Positions 19,122 through 27,538 of a stretch of 64,000 bases of DNA are shown here, in pieces. Position numbers and translations under genes: made by a program. Positions within the stretch are counted from its first letter, which is position 1, and each line of letters begins with the position of its first letter. The notes beneath the pieces were generated by a model. That model had not been told where the DNA came from, did no database searches, and saw only the letters and a program-made list of their open reading frames with translations. Source of the DNA: Candidatus Heimdallarchaeota archaeon (GTDB lineage Archaea > Asgardarchaeota > Heimdallarchaeia > Heimdallarchaeales > Kariarchaeaceae). Location of the stretch: assembly GCA_030149205.1 (NCBI GenBank), contig JASBSB010000004.1, positions 160,058 to 224,057 of the forward strand, given 5' to 3'.

Positions 19122-19129
19122 AAAATCAC

Positions 19130-20101
19130 CTAGATTGTGGGAACGGGGATATTCCTTAATACTCGAGTAATAATAGACTCAGAGTTTACTCCTTCAAATT
19201 CCCATTCAGGAGATACAATCACTCTGTGCCTTAAGATATTTGGTGCTACCTTCTGTATGTCAGATGGATTTACATAATCTCTTCCTTCCATAACTGCATT
19301 GGCTTTACCAGCAATCGCAAGCCACAATGAAGCTCTTGGAGATGCACCAATCACGACTTCCTCACTTTCCCTGGTAGTTTTTGTGAGTTTAACGATATAC
19401 TTTATGATATCCTCTGAAAGTCTAATATCCTGTCTAATAAAATTTTGATACTCAATTATCTCACTTGGTGACATTATAGGTTTTATGGTCTCTAATTCTG
19501 CATAGGCGTCTGTTCCATCAGTAAATCTTCTAACTATATCAACTTCCTGATCTTCAGAAGGGTAATCCACGACAACTTTGAACATGAACCTGTCAACTTG
19601 AGCCTCTGGTAGAGGATACGTTCCCTCTTGTTCAATTGGATTTTGTGTTGCTAAGACCAAAAATGGTTTCGGCAGTTCATGGCGCTTGTTTTCAGACGAC
19701 ACCTGCCTTTCTTGCATAGCCTCAAGCATAGAGGCCTGGGTTTTTGGAGGAGCTCTGTTAATTTCGTCAGCTAATAAGAGATTTGTAAACACAGGTCCCT
19801 CTGAAAATCTGAACGAACCATCAGAAGGTTGGTAAACACTGACACCCGTAATATCAGTTGGCATAAGGTCAGGTGTGAATTGGATTCGTTTAAATTCACA
19901 ATCCAATGATTTTGCAAGAGCTCTAACTAACAATGTTTTGGCAAGCCCTGGAGCTCCTTCTAAAAGAACATGTCCATCTGAAAGCAGACCTAAAATGACG
20001 AAATCTACTATATTCTCTTGCCCCACTATAACCTTACGGATTTCATCCTTTATTTGAGATATTTTTGAATGAACCTCTTTAACCTTTGTGAGATTTGACA
20101 C
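19130..20101 (-). CDS. MoxR-family AAA+ ATPase
   Basis: A 323-residue AAA+ protein. It has Walker A EGAPGLAKTLL (near 49-59), the MoxR-specific FKRIQFTPDLMPTDITG (near 74), Walker B LLADEINRAPPKTQASMLEAM (near 107-127, split here by family convention), sensor 1 LATQNPIEQEGTYPLPEAQ (near 148), an arginine finger near VDRFMF and sensor 2 GASPRAS. MoxR ATPases act as chaperones that assemble or activate membrane and metal-cofactor complexes, usually with DUF58 and von Willebrand A proteins. Neither partner is encoded here; three membrane proteins take their place. The start is GTG, with a TATA box (20123-20130) centred 25 nt upstream, so this gene heads the operon. Confidence 0.92.
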   Translation of the reverse strand: MSNLTKVKEVHSKISQIKDEIRKVIVGQENIVDFVILGLLSDGHVLLEGAPGLAKTLLVRALAKSLDCEFKRIQFTPDLMPTDITGVSVYQPSDGSFRFSEGPVFTNLLLADEINRAPPKTQASMLEAMQERQVSSENKRHELPKPFLVLATQNPIEQEGTYPLPEAQVDRFMFKVVVDYPSEDQEVDIVRRFTDGTDAYAELETIKPIMSPSEIIEYQNFIRQDIRLSEDIIKYIVKLTKTTRESEEVVIGASPRASLWLAIAGKANAVMEGRDYVNPSDIQKVAPNILRHRVIVSPEWEFEGVNSESIITRVLRNIPVPTI

Positions 20102-20175
20102 AAATGATAATTTGATTGAACAATTATAAAGCTTCTATAATGTCAAAATTAAAGATAAGAATTTTTCACTTTTTA

Positions 20176-21252
20176 TTAACCACCAAAAGCTGTTAAGATA
20201 TTTCTATAAGCGTCAATCCCAGTTGTTAAAATTACAACCGTTCCGGCTACCAAAATGAGTAGTGTCGAGATAAAACCTCGCTTGTTTGATGTATAATATT
20301 TATTAGCACCAAATCCTGGAAAAACCTCAACAAGGACGTACATTCCAAGTAAACTTGCAATTAATCTTAAAGTGACAATTAAAGAAGGATCACTAACGCT
20401 TGTAGATGTTAGATAAAAGATAAACCCAGCTATAACGATTAAATAATAAACAAACATACTTTCATCAGGGAATAACTTGGTGTAAAAGTATTCTTTCAAA
20501 CTATAATCAACCTGTTGTTGTCCTCCCATAGGATTGGAGACAAATACTGCTACTGCGTCTTGTGTGAATTTCCGGTTTTTAAGATCAGGTTTCAAGTTAA
20601 ATAATAAAATTGGAACAAAGAAGGAAGAACTTACGAGGGCAATTATTAAACCAAAGTATGAAATATTAAATTTAATATCAAACCCTTTTTGACGAATTCT
20701 ATATCTGTATAGGTAAATAATTCCAAATGGAAGGGTTAGGTTTAGCAAAATTGAGTATAAGATAACAAAAAAATTCGGAAAACTATTAATTACAATCATA
20801 AACCTAAACCATAATGAAATCCCTAGGATTAATCCAAGAAAAGACAAAGATTTTATTTCATCATTGGTAAAGAGTGGAGTGTCACCATATTTAGGTATTA
20901 GATTGTAAGGAATTGATGTGTCTGAAGCGATATACCACGGTGTTGTACTCTGGGTTTGCAATTGACTAGGAGGAATCATAGGAGAAGGGGATTCAGAAGG
21001 GATATAGCTGTTAGAAGAAGTAGGAGATCCAGATGGGATATAACTAGAAGAGGGAGTTCCCTGCCCCCCCTTCAAATCAAATCCACATTTTGGGCAAAAG
21101 TTTTGGTTGGGATTTATAGAATTTTGGCAATTAGGACAGATAGCTTGACCTGCTTGTGGAAGTTCTGGTAGGGAAGAACCACATCTTTGACAAAATCGAT
21201 CACCCTGTTGGTATATTTTACTACATACAGGGCACTTACCTGAGCTCAACAA
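20176..21252 (-). CDS. Double zinc-ribbon membrane protein, degenerate S2P-like
   Basis: A 358-residue protein. Two zinc ribbons open it: CPVC...CQRC (residues 7-22) and CPNC...CPKC (about 39-56). A Ser/Pro-rich linker (60-105) leads to about six membrane helices. The membrane part follows archaeal site-2 protease (M50) order: F-x-N-D-E-I-K-S-L at its start, a central helix pair before a RIRQKGFDIKFN loop, and a late FPGFGANKYYTSNK segment where S2P has its LDG motif. The HExxH and LDG residues are missing, so it would be inactive. Resemblance to S2P is a pattern match only. It lies upstream of the MoxR operon, 75 nt away, with its own TTG start. Confidence 0.5.
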   Translation of the reverse strand: MLSSGKCPVCSKIYQQGDRFCQRCGSSLPELPQAGQAICPNCQNSINPNQNFCPKCGFDLKGGQGTPSSSYIPSGSPTSSNSYIPSESPSPMIPPSQLQTQSTTPWYIASDTSIPYNLIPKYGDTPLFTNDEIKSLSFLGLILGISLWFRFMIVINSFPNFFVILYSILLNLTLPFGIIYLYRYRIRQKGFDIKFNISYFGLIIALVSSSFFVPILLFNLKPDLKNRKFTQDAVAVFVSNPMGGQQQVDYSLKEYFYTKLFPDESMFVYYLIVIAGFIFYLTSTSVSDPSLIVTLRLIASLLGMYVLVEVFPGFGANKYYTSNKRGFISTLLILVAGTVVILTTGIDAYRNILTAFGG

Positions 21253-21320
21253 TTCCCTAATTAAAATAAGTATTTTAATAGGTTCTATTCAAGCATCATA
21301 AATTTAGATAATTATCAACC

Positions 21321-22514
21321 TTATTTCTCTAAAACTGAGATTCCAGGCAGTTCCTTGCCAGAAAGTAGTTCAAGAGTTGCTCCTCCACCTGTTGAAAGAT
21401 GTATTGGTGAATTATCAGGCAGAGTAAGATTTGATTTCTGAAGCATTTTATTGATTGCATAAACACTGTCACCTCCACCAATTATAGTTCTTACCTGTCT
21501 TTGTAGGATGAATTCAGCAACTTGTTCTGTCCCCTTAGCAAAATTATCCACCTCAAAAACACCCATTGGACCATTCCAAAATATAGTTTCTGCTTTCTCA
21601 ATCTCTTTTTTTATAAGGGATAAAGTTTCAGAACCAATATCTACACCAATCATCCCTTCTGGAATTTCAGTAACCTTCACATATTTGATTTCTGAAGGCT
21701 CTTTAATAGAGTCTGAAACTACCACATCTTTTGGAAGAATAAGGGTCTTGCTCAATTTCTTGGCTTGGGATATAACCGACTCCGCTTCACCTAACATCTC
21801 CGCTTCTAAAAGTGAGTTTTTTACATCAATCCCCTGTGATTTGAGAAAGGTGAAGGCCATACCTCCACCAATTATAAAGGTATCAGCCTTATTTAGAAAA
21901 TTTTGCACAACTGGTAGTTTATCAGAAACCTTTGCTCCTCCAAATAGAGTTAAGACTGGCTTCTTTGGTTTGTCGAGAGCAGGAAGAATTGCATCTAATT
22001 CTTTTTTCACAAGGAGACCTGCGTAGGCTTTAAGATATCTCGCTATCCCAACTGTTGAAGCATGAGCTCTATGTAAAGAACCAAATGCATCATTGACAAA
22101 AATATCTCCAAATTTAGCTAATTGATTGCTAAGGATCGGATCATTTTTCTTTTCACCTTCCACAAATCGAGTGTTTTCAAGAACCAAAATCTCACCAAAG
22201 CTTAATTCATTGTAAAGTTTTGTTGACTCTTCACCAACTAATTCTCTGGAAAATTGAACATTAACCTTAAGTAATTCACTCAAACGTTCAGCTACAGGTT
22301 TAAGAGATAAAGATAAGTCAATCCCCTTGGGTCTTCCCAGGTGTGAGATTAATACAATTTTACAATGTTTAGACAATAAGTAGTGAATAGTTGGCAGGGC
22401 TGCTTTTATTCTTGTATCATCATTTATGACCCCCTCCTTTATAGGAACGTTGAAATCCACTCTCATTAAAATAGATTTATTCTCAACATTAATATCCAAA
22501 ATACTTTTGACCAT
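21321..22514 (-). CDS. pgk: Phosphoglycerate kinase
   Basis: A 397-residue two-domain kinase that interconverts 1,3-bisphosphoglycerate plus ADP and 3-phosphoglycerate plus ATP in glycolysis and gluconeogenesis. Substrate-binding motifs are RVDFNVPI and DDTRIKAALPTI (N domain), SHLGRPKG (near 58) and the nucleotide-side motifs LFGGAKVSDKL, WNGPMGVFE and IIGGGDSVYA. The length is normal for the family. Its TATA box (22537-22544) is centred 26.5 nt upstream of the ATG. It stands alone and is divergent from the HerA-like ATPase. Confidence 0.97.
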   Translation of the reverse strand: MVKSILDINVENKSILMRVDFNVPIKEGVINDDTRIKAALPTIHYLLSKHCKIVLISHLGRPKGIDLSLSLKPVAERLSELLKVNVQFSRELVGEESTKLYNELSFGEILVLENTRFVEGEKKNDPILSNQLAKFGDIFVNDAFGSLHRAHASTVGIARYLKAYAGLLVKKELDAILPALDKPKKPVLTLFGGAKVSDKLPVVQNFLNKADTFIIGGGMAFTFLKSQGIDVKNSLLEAEMLGEAESVISQAKKLSKTLILPKDVVVSDSIKEPSEIKYVKVTEIPEGMIGVDIGSETLSLIKKEIEKAETIFWNGPMGVFEVDNFAKGTEQVAEFILQRQVRTIIGGGDSVYAINKMLQKSNLTLPDNSPIHLSTGGGATLELLSGKELPGISVLEK

Positions 22515-22775
22515 GGTTTTGCTTTGGCAATTTGTATTATAAAAGTAAAGTTAACCTCCTGATATTTTAATTCATATTCACTAAGATATTGAGAATAGGC
22601 TAAAATAGTAGAAATTCCAAATTTGAGTGTGTTTGAAGTTATTGAAGTTATTACTTTATAGGTTCAACTAATTATACTGCAAGAATAAAATTTAACAATG
22701 TTTAACAGATTTTCCTTGAAAAAGTCAAGACTAACAAGTAAGTTATATTAATGAAGGGTTAATCTTTAGTTAAGA
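22515..22775. other. Divergent promoter region between pgk and the HerA-like gene
   Basis: This 261-nt gap is the longest gene-free stretch in the window. It holds the pgk TATA box (minus strand, 22537-22544) and a TTATATTAA candidate at 22743-22751 for the HerA-like gene. A short tandem repeat, GAAGTTATT twice at 22634-22651, lies near the centre. No tRNA or structured RNA was recognised. Confidence 0.5.
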
Positions 22776-24992
22776 ATGAGTGATGGCAAGCTTCACATAG
22801 GATATTCTATGAAAAATAATGAAGAGATCAGTTTACCTTTAAAGACATTAAAAAGACATTTCGCCGCCCTAGGTGCTTCAGGTTCTGGTAAAACGGTATT
22901 TGTTAAAGCTGTGCTTGAGGAATGTGTGCGAGAGGGTGTACCCCTTGTTCTGATTGATATTCAAGGTGATTTGGCAAGTATAGCTCTAATGGGGGATAAA
23001 AATACAGTGGAAGCGAAAGGTACCCCTAAATCTTATTGGGATGATGTTCAAAAACAGGCGCAAGTCGCGATTTTTACACCTGCTAGCACAAAAGGTATAC
23101 CTATCTCAATGAATCCACTGAAGGAACCACCAGAAAATTTGGAACATGAGGATTTTATCCAGGCTGTGGATAGTGTTGCAGAAGCAATTGCTAGTATCTT
23201 AGGTTATAATACAGATAAGGGAAAAGGAAAAGATGTCCATTCTTATCTCTATCTTTTGTTGGAAGCTATCTGGGAGAAAGGGCGAACAATTAACTCATTT
23301 ACAACCCTTGCAAATATTATGCTTGAGGATACTGAATTTTTGGATCAATCTGCAATTTCAATTTTGAAAGAAAAAGATAAGGATGAGTTAATCAAGCAGG
23401 TCAGGTCACTTACAATCGGTACGGATTCTTTAATTTTTAATTTAGGAATGCCATTGGATATTGAACGGATGATGACTTGGGCTGACCCCGGGAAAACTCC
23501 TGTCAATGTTTTATATTTAAACACAATTCGAGATGAGGATACGAAACGAAATTTCATCGCGGATATTGCTAATCAAACCTATAATTTTATGTTGAGAAAT
23601 CCCTCAGAAGAAGTACAACTTGTCTTTTTATTAGATGAGTTAGCAGGTTTAGTTCCACCAATAGGAAACCCACCCACTAAGAAAAGTATCCAATTGCTAT
23701 TGAAGCAGGCGAGGAAATATGGTGTTTCCCTCCTTTTAGCTACTCAAAATATTACTGATGTTGATTACAAATCATTGGGGCAGGTTGGAACATGGGCTTT
23801 AGGTAGATTTATGGCTAAACAGGACATTGAAAAGGTTAGAGCAATTATTGAGGCAATCAGCCCTAATGAAGTTGAAAAAATAACCTCTGAATTGAGGAGA
23901 TTAAAAACTGGTCAGTTCATGCTCTTAGCTCCAGATGTATATGATCAGGTACAGTTTATGAGAGTCCGATGGTTAGTTACTAACCATATAACATTGGATG
24001 AGGAAAAGGTTAAAAGAATCATGGACGAATCTGGTATTAGAAACAGATTTCCTGAGCCTAACTTTAAACGAAGAAAACCTGATGAACCAGAAGAAAATGA
24101 ACAAACACTTGAGGAAGAACTTCAGGAAGATCAACTTATAAAAACTAAAGACGAATTGACTGCGATCCCCAAAATGAGCGAAGTTAAGGATTTAGAGAAA
24201 ACATTAGAAGACGAACCAATCGTATTAAGTATTGAAGATATTTCATATCAGTTAGATTTACCTGAAAAAGAATCGGAAAAACTAGTTCAAACCCTCCTAA
24301 AGGAAAACAAACTTGAAAAAGAAGAGATCGAAGGAGTAACTCTCTATTGGTCAAAGAAGCATGAGATGGATCCGTCTCGAAATATTGTGGGACCCCTATT
24401 TCGAGCACATCTTGAGATACCCAAGGGAAAAGCAGAGTCAATTGTTGATAAGAATATTCCAAAGGATCTATGGAAAAAGAGGGAAATTATAGTTGATAAT
24501 AAAACAAAATTGTTCTATCTACCTCTTTGGAGAATATCTACCGTTGAAATAGTTACAGAGACAAGAGGAGGTGGATTGTTTAAGAAGAAAATAGCAATTC
24601 AAAAAGAAGTAAAAGTTGTTCATTATGTTAATGGATTGACCGGAGAAATCACTCATCTTGAAAAAGATAAAAAAGAGACATCGTTACTGTTTAAAAAATC
24701 AGGAATTCAATCAAAGAAAGATATCAATCCTTTGGGAAAGGAAATCAAGTTTGAGAAAGAAGTATTATCGGGTTTGACTGCAGCAGACACCCCTCCTAAA
24801 CTTAATCGTGAACAGGCAAAAAAAGAATTAATTAAACTCCTTGGTGCTCATATAGATAAAGATACTATTTCTTCTATTGTTTGGTTCCCTATCTGGTCTT
24901 TCACCAAATGGGATGAAGCTAAACAGATGAATTCTTACGCATGGGTAGAAGGAATTTTTGGAACATATTATGAAGATAACCCCCTTAATTGA
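22776..24992 (+). CDS. HerA/DUF853-like ATPase with winged-helix and C-terminal domains
   Basis: A 738-residue ATPase of the HerA-FtsK superfamily, closest in layout to DUF853 proteins. Walker A is GASGSGKT (33-40), Walker B VFLLDELAGL (near 285) and a sensor-like glutamine is in LLLATQN (near 322). An acidic hinge (about 430-475) separates the ATPase from a winged helix (about 485-525, DISYQLDLPEKESEKLVQTL). A C-terminal mixed domain of about 200 residues ends with IVWFPIWSFTKWDE. HerA-type proteins pump DNA in repair or act in plasmid/virus processing. No NurA nuclease is encoded nearby, so a repair role with HerA-NurA is not supported. Its promoter is the TTATATTAA at 22743-22751. Confidence 0.8.
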   Translation: MSDGKLHIGYSMKNNEEISLPLKTLKRHFAALGASGSGKTVFVKAVLEECVREGVPLVLIDIQGDLASIALMGDKNTVEAKGTPKSYWDDVQKQAQVAIFTPASTKGIPISMNPLKEPPENLEHEDFIQAVDSVAEAIASILGYNTDKGKGKDVHSYLYLLLEAIWEKGRTINSFTTLANIMLEDTEFLDQSAISILKEKDKDELIKQVRSLTIGTDSLIFNLGMPLDIERMMTWADPGKTPVNVLYLNTIRDEDTKRNFIADIANQTYNFMLRNPSEEVQLVFLLDELAGLVPPIGNPPTKKSIQLLLKQARKYGVSLLLATQNITDVDYKSLGQVGTWALGRFMAKQDIEKVRAIIEAISPNEVEKITSELRRLKTGQFMLLAPDVYDQVQFMRVRWLVTNHITLDEEKVKRIMDESGIRNRFPEPNFKRRKPDEPEENEQTLEEELQEDQLIKTKDELTAIPKMSEVKDLEKTLEDEPIVLSIEDISYQLDLPEKESEKLVQTLLKENKLEKEEIEGVTLYWSKKHEMDPSRNIVGPLFRAHLEIPKGKAESIVDKNIPKDLWKKREIIVDNKTKLFYLPLWRISTVEIVTETRGGGLFKKKIAIQKEVKVVHYVNGLTGEITHLEKDKKETSLLFKKSGIQSKKDINPLGKEIKFEKEVLSGLTAADTPPKLNREQAKKELIKLLGAHIDKDTISSIVWFPIWSFTKWDEAKQMNSYAWVEGIFGTYYEDNPLN

Positions 24993-25121
24993 TAATTTAT
25001 GTAAGTAAGATAATACAGGTTTTTTTAAAAATGGATAAAATTTTGGTTGTTCTTACCATTTTTTTAAGTTGAAGCAAACAAGATTTATCAAGCAGTAATC
25101 TTTCAGAAACAAGGAAAGCAA

Positions 25122-26132
25122 ATGACTGACAGCAATCAGAGTTCAGAGACACCTCAAGAGCCCAAGAAATCAAAATATCGATTTGACCCTTCTGACGGGA
25201 TTGATATGAATGATTTTCTTGGGATTTTTGTTGGAATATACAAGTTCTTCAAAATTATTGTTTTAATCATTATAAGCCCACTTACCTGGATATTTAATGA
25301 AAACATTAGAATGATAAAATTCTTTAGAGCAGAAACAACGACTGAACCAATGAATACTAATGAGAAGTTGTTTTTTGAATCTATTCCCACAATATTTACA
25401 ATAACAGGATTGACAAGTGGATTGATATTAGGGATCTTTGTTGCAATTTCTTTAAGAGATACCATAGACCAGTTTTTTAGAAATATAAATTTCATTGACT
25501 TCTTTTATTGGATAGGAGACATCATCAGAAATTTTTGGTTTGGAATTGTGTGGATATTTACCCAGCTTGATTACTTCTTTAATTCACTTTCAAAACTTGT
25601 GACTGACACAATAACATTTGTACAAACTAATTCATTATTGGCTTTTATTGTATTATTCCTTGTTGGGCTAGTAGTAATTATTCTGTTTGTTGTTTTTAAT
25701 GAAACTAAAGGTTTTGATTTCGTTATCAACTTTGTTTCGATGATCTATAATAAAATCATTGGGTCACCAGAATTATTTAAAATTAGAATGATAAATCTCT
25801 ATAGGAAATTTAATCATCTAATTTCAAGGATAGTTGTTGGAGAAGAAAGACTCAACACAAGAACACTTCAATACTTTCAAAAAGTCACATGGTATACCAT
25901 TTTAGGGTCTGCATGGGCTTATCTGGCGGGATTGATTGTTGCGATTAACAATGCTGTGAGTCAGACTAATACATTTGACAAGGTTGCATTTGTAACATTG
26001 GTCTTATTCTCTGCAGGCTTTATTTCAGGATTATTTCTATTAGGTCTTTTTGCAAGATTACTAGATGTCTTCAAAAGAGGTAAATACATTGCAGAATCAA
26101 CAAAAGGTGGTTCTGAAACAGCAGAAGCATAG
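25122..26132 (+). CDS. Unknown polytopic membrane protein
   Basis: A 336-residue protein with no family I recognise. A hydrophilic N-terminus (1-30, rich in Ser/Glu/Lys) is followed by about six hydrophobic stretches: near 32-58, 83-108, 125-150, 165-188, 250-275 and 285-310. The loop 190-245 is basic and cytosolic by the positive-inside rule (KIRMINLYRKFNHL). The tail is short and polar. It follows the HerA-like gene after 129 nt, but GATTTATC at 25082-25089 offers its own promoter. No transport or catalytic motif is visible. Confidence 0.55.
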   Translation: MTDSNQSSETPQEPKKSKYRFDPSDGIDMNDFLGIFVGIYKFFKIIVLIIISPLTWIFNENIRMIKFFRAETTTEPMNTNEKLFFESIPTIFTITGLTSGLILGIFVAISLRDTIDQFFRNINFIDFFYWIGDIIRNFWFGIVWIFTQLDYFFNSLSKLVTDTITFVQTNSLLAFIVLFLVGLVVIILFVVFNETKGFDFVINFVSMIYNKIIGSPELFKIRMINLYRKFNHLISRIVVGEERLNTRTLQYFQKVTWYTILGSAWAYLAGLIVAINNAVSQTNTFDKVAFVTLVLFSAGFISGLFLLGLFARLLDVFKRGKYIAESTKGGSETAEA

Positions 26133-26152
26133 GATTAAATTTTTAATTAGAC

Positions 26153-27424
26153 TTACTTATCTTGTAGATATTCAATCAAATCATCCTTAATTCCTCTTAA
26201 TATTGCCTTTGAAAGATCTAAAGGCTCATGGACATTAACAAGTCTTTTCCTGAGAATAAAATTTAATCCTTGATAATTATCAATTATATTTTCAGCTTTC
26301 ATTTTATAAAAAATGATTATTATTGTGGTTTTGTTAATGTCAAGATACCCTTCGGTCTTATCACTCAGAATCATGAATATTGAAGAGAGATCTGTTCTAT
26401 TAGAAACAGGAAGAGGTCCGAATATGTTTCGTTCAAAGCTTTTGGCTTGGTTTAGAAGAGAAAAATAGAAGATTGCTGATTTTAATAGGTCTTCCTCTGC
26501 TATGAATCCCTTCTCTCCAACGAAATATTGAATTGAAGGTCCTAACTCACCAAAATATGAGGAAGCAATAGCAATACTTGATGAATAATTTTGTTCGATC
26601 CTTTGGAGATTCGTGAGAAGTTTATTAAAATTTATTGAGGGGGGAGTGGGAAGACCGAGCTCCTCAGGTTGAATTTGCATGAAAAACCTCTTTGTTTGAT
26701 TTCTTGACGTCAATAGCATAACAGCACTTTCAAAAATTGCCTTGATAAAATCTTCTGGATAAACGTACCTTAATTCTTCTCTTAAATCAAAAGGTATTGT
26801 TTTCAATGCATCTAAAACTTCTCTCTCTGAATAATTACCCCAAATTTCTTCTTTTGCTGTTAGATCAAAGGTGTCAATACTCAGTTCAAAATATGGTGAA
26901 AGCTTAGAAGGGTAACTGTTTAAAATTGAGAAAATTTGGGATTTGATTACTTTTCTCACATTAATAGAAGTAATCGCCAATAGCTCCTTCAAAAACAAGG
27001 ATACTACATTTGTACAAAGTTCTATTTTTGATAGGTTCATAGCCGTTGGTATATAATAAGAATCTCTAATTTTTGTGAGAACAGTCAAAAGAGCTTCATC
27101 TTCTATAGGCTTCTTTAAGTAATCAACTGCCCCATAATCCAGGGCAAGCTTAATTAGTTCATCTTCTGCTAATCCAGAAAGAACGATTACATTTGTGTGA
27201 GGTTTTTCCTCTAAAATCTTTTTCAGTACTTCAATCCCAGATTTCCTTGGTAAAATAATATCTAGGAAGACTAAATCAAAATTTAAATTAAATATTTGAG
27301 GAATTGTTGATTCATAACTATCAAAAATCTGTACAACATTGTGACCTAATCCCTTTATTTTTTCATTCAATAACTTTTGAATGAACATAGAATCATCAAT
27401 TACTATACAATTTAATTCTGACAA
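26153..27424 (-). CDS. Response regulator with long uncharacterised output region
   Basis: A 423-residue protein. Residues 1-118 are a receiver domain: acidic pair DD at 10-11, phosphoacceptor Asp55 in VFLDIILPRKSG, the Ser of VIVLSGLAED and the Lys of DYLKKPIE. The remaining 300 residues are mostly helical, with an alpha/beta part at about 270-400 (SIAIASSYFGELG, KTTIIIIFYKMKAENI) that looks like a longin- or roadblock-type sensor rather than a DNA-binding domain. No histidine kinase is encoded in the window. The start is TTG, with TATA-like TTTTAAG about 26 nt upstream. It lies convergent to the membrane protein at 25122. Confidence 0.8.
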   Translation of the reverse strand: MSELNCIVIDDSMFIQKLLNEKIKGLGHNVVQIFDSYESTIPQIFNLNFDLVFLDIILPRKSGIEVLKKILEEKPHTNVIVLSGLAEDELIKLALDYGAVDYLKKPIEDEALLTVLTKIRDSYYIPTAMNLSKIELCTNVVSLFLKELLAITSINVRKVIKSQIFSILNSYPSKLSPYFELSIDTFDLTAKEEIWGNYSEREVLDALKTIPFDLREELRYVYPEDFIKAIFESAVMLLTSRNQTKRFFMQIQPEELGLPTPPSINFNKLLTNLQRIEQNYSSSIAIASSYFGELGPSIQYFVGEKGFIAEEDLLKSAIFYFSLLNQAKSFERNIFGPLPVSNRTDLSSIFMILSDKTEGYLDINKTTIIIIFYKMKAENIIDNYQGLNFILRKRLVNVHEPLDLSKAILRGIKDDLIEYLQDK

Positions 27425-27538
27425 TTTTCATTTTTACTTCGTTCTTAAAACTACTTAAACTATCGGAAATCTTCACTAATAAATACAGATTCAGACTAAA
27501 ATATAAGTTTCTCTTTATTTTTGCTTTAATTTAATATT

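Noticed and set aside
21508..22026. A 172-codon open frame opposite pgk
   Set aside because: It lies wholly within pgk on the other strand and reads as an antisense shadow, with no promoter of its own and no recognisable protein features.
22634..22651. Tandem GAAGTTATT repeat
   Set aside because: Two copies of nine bases in A/T-rich intergenic DNA can arise by chance or slippage; there is no symmetry or link to a regulator.
22776..24992. HerA-like ATPase as part of a defence or HerA-NurA repair module
   Set aside because: No NurA, SIR2, Mre11 or Rad50 gene lies nearby; the neighbours are pgk and an unknown membrane protein.
25020..25026. Run of seven T after the HerA-like gene as a terminator
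   Set aside because: Such runs are common in this A/T-rich sequence and no neighbouring feature supports termination, so it was not listed as a feature.
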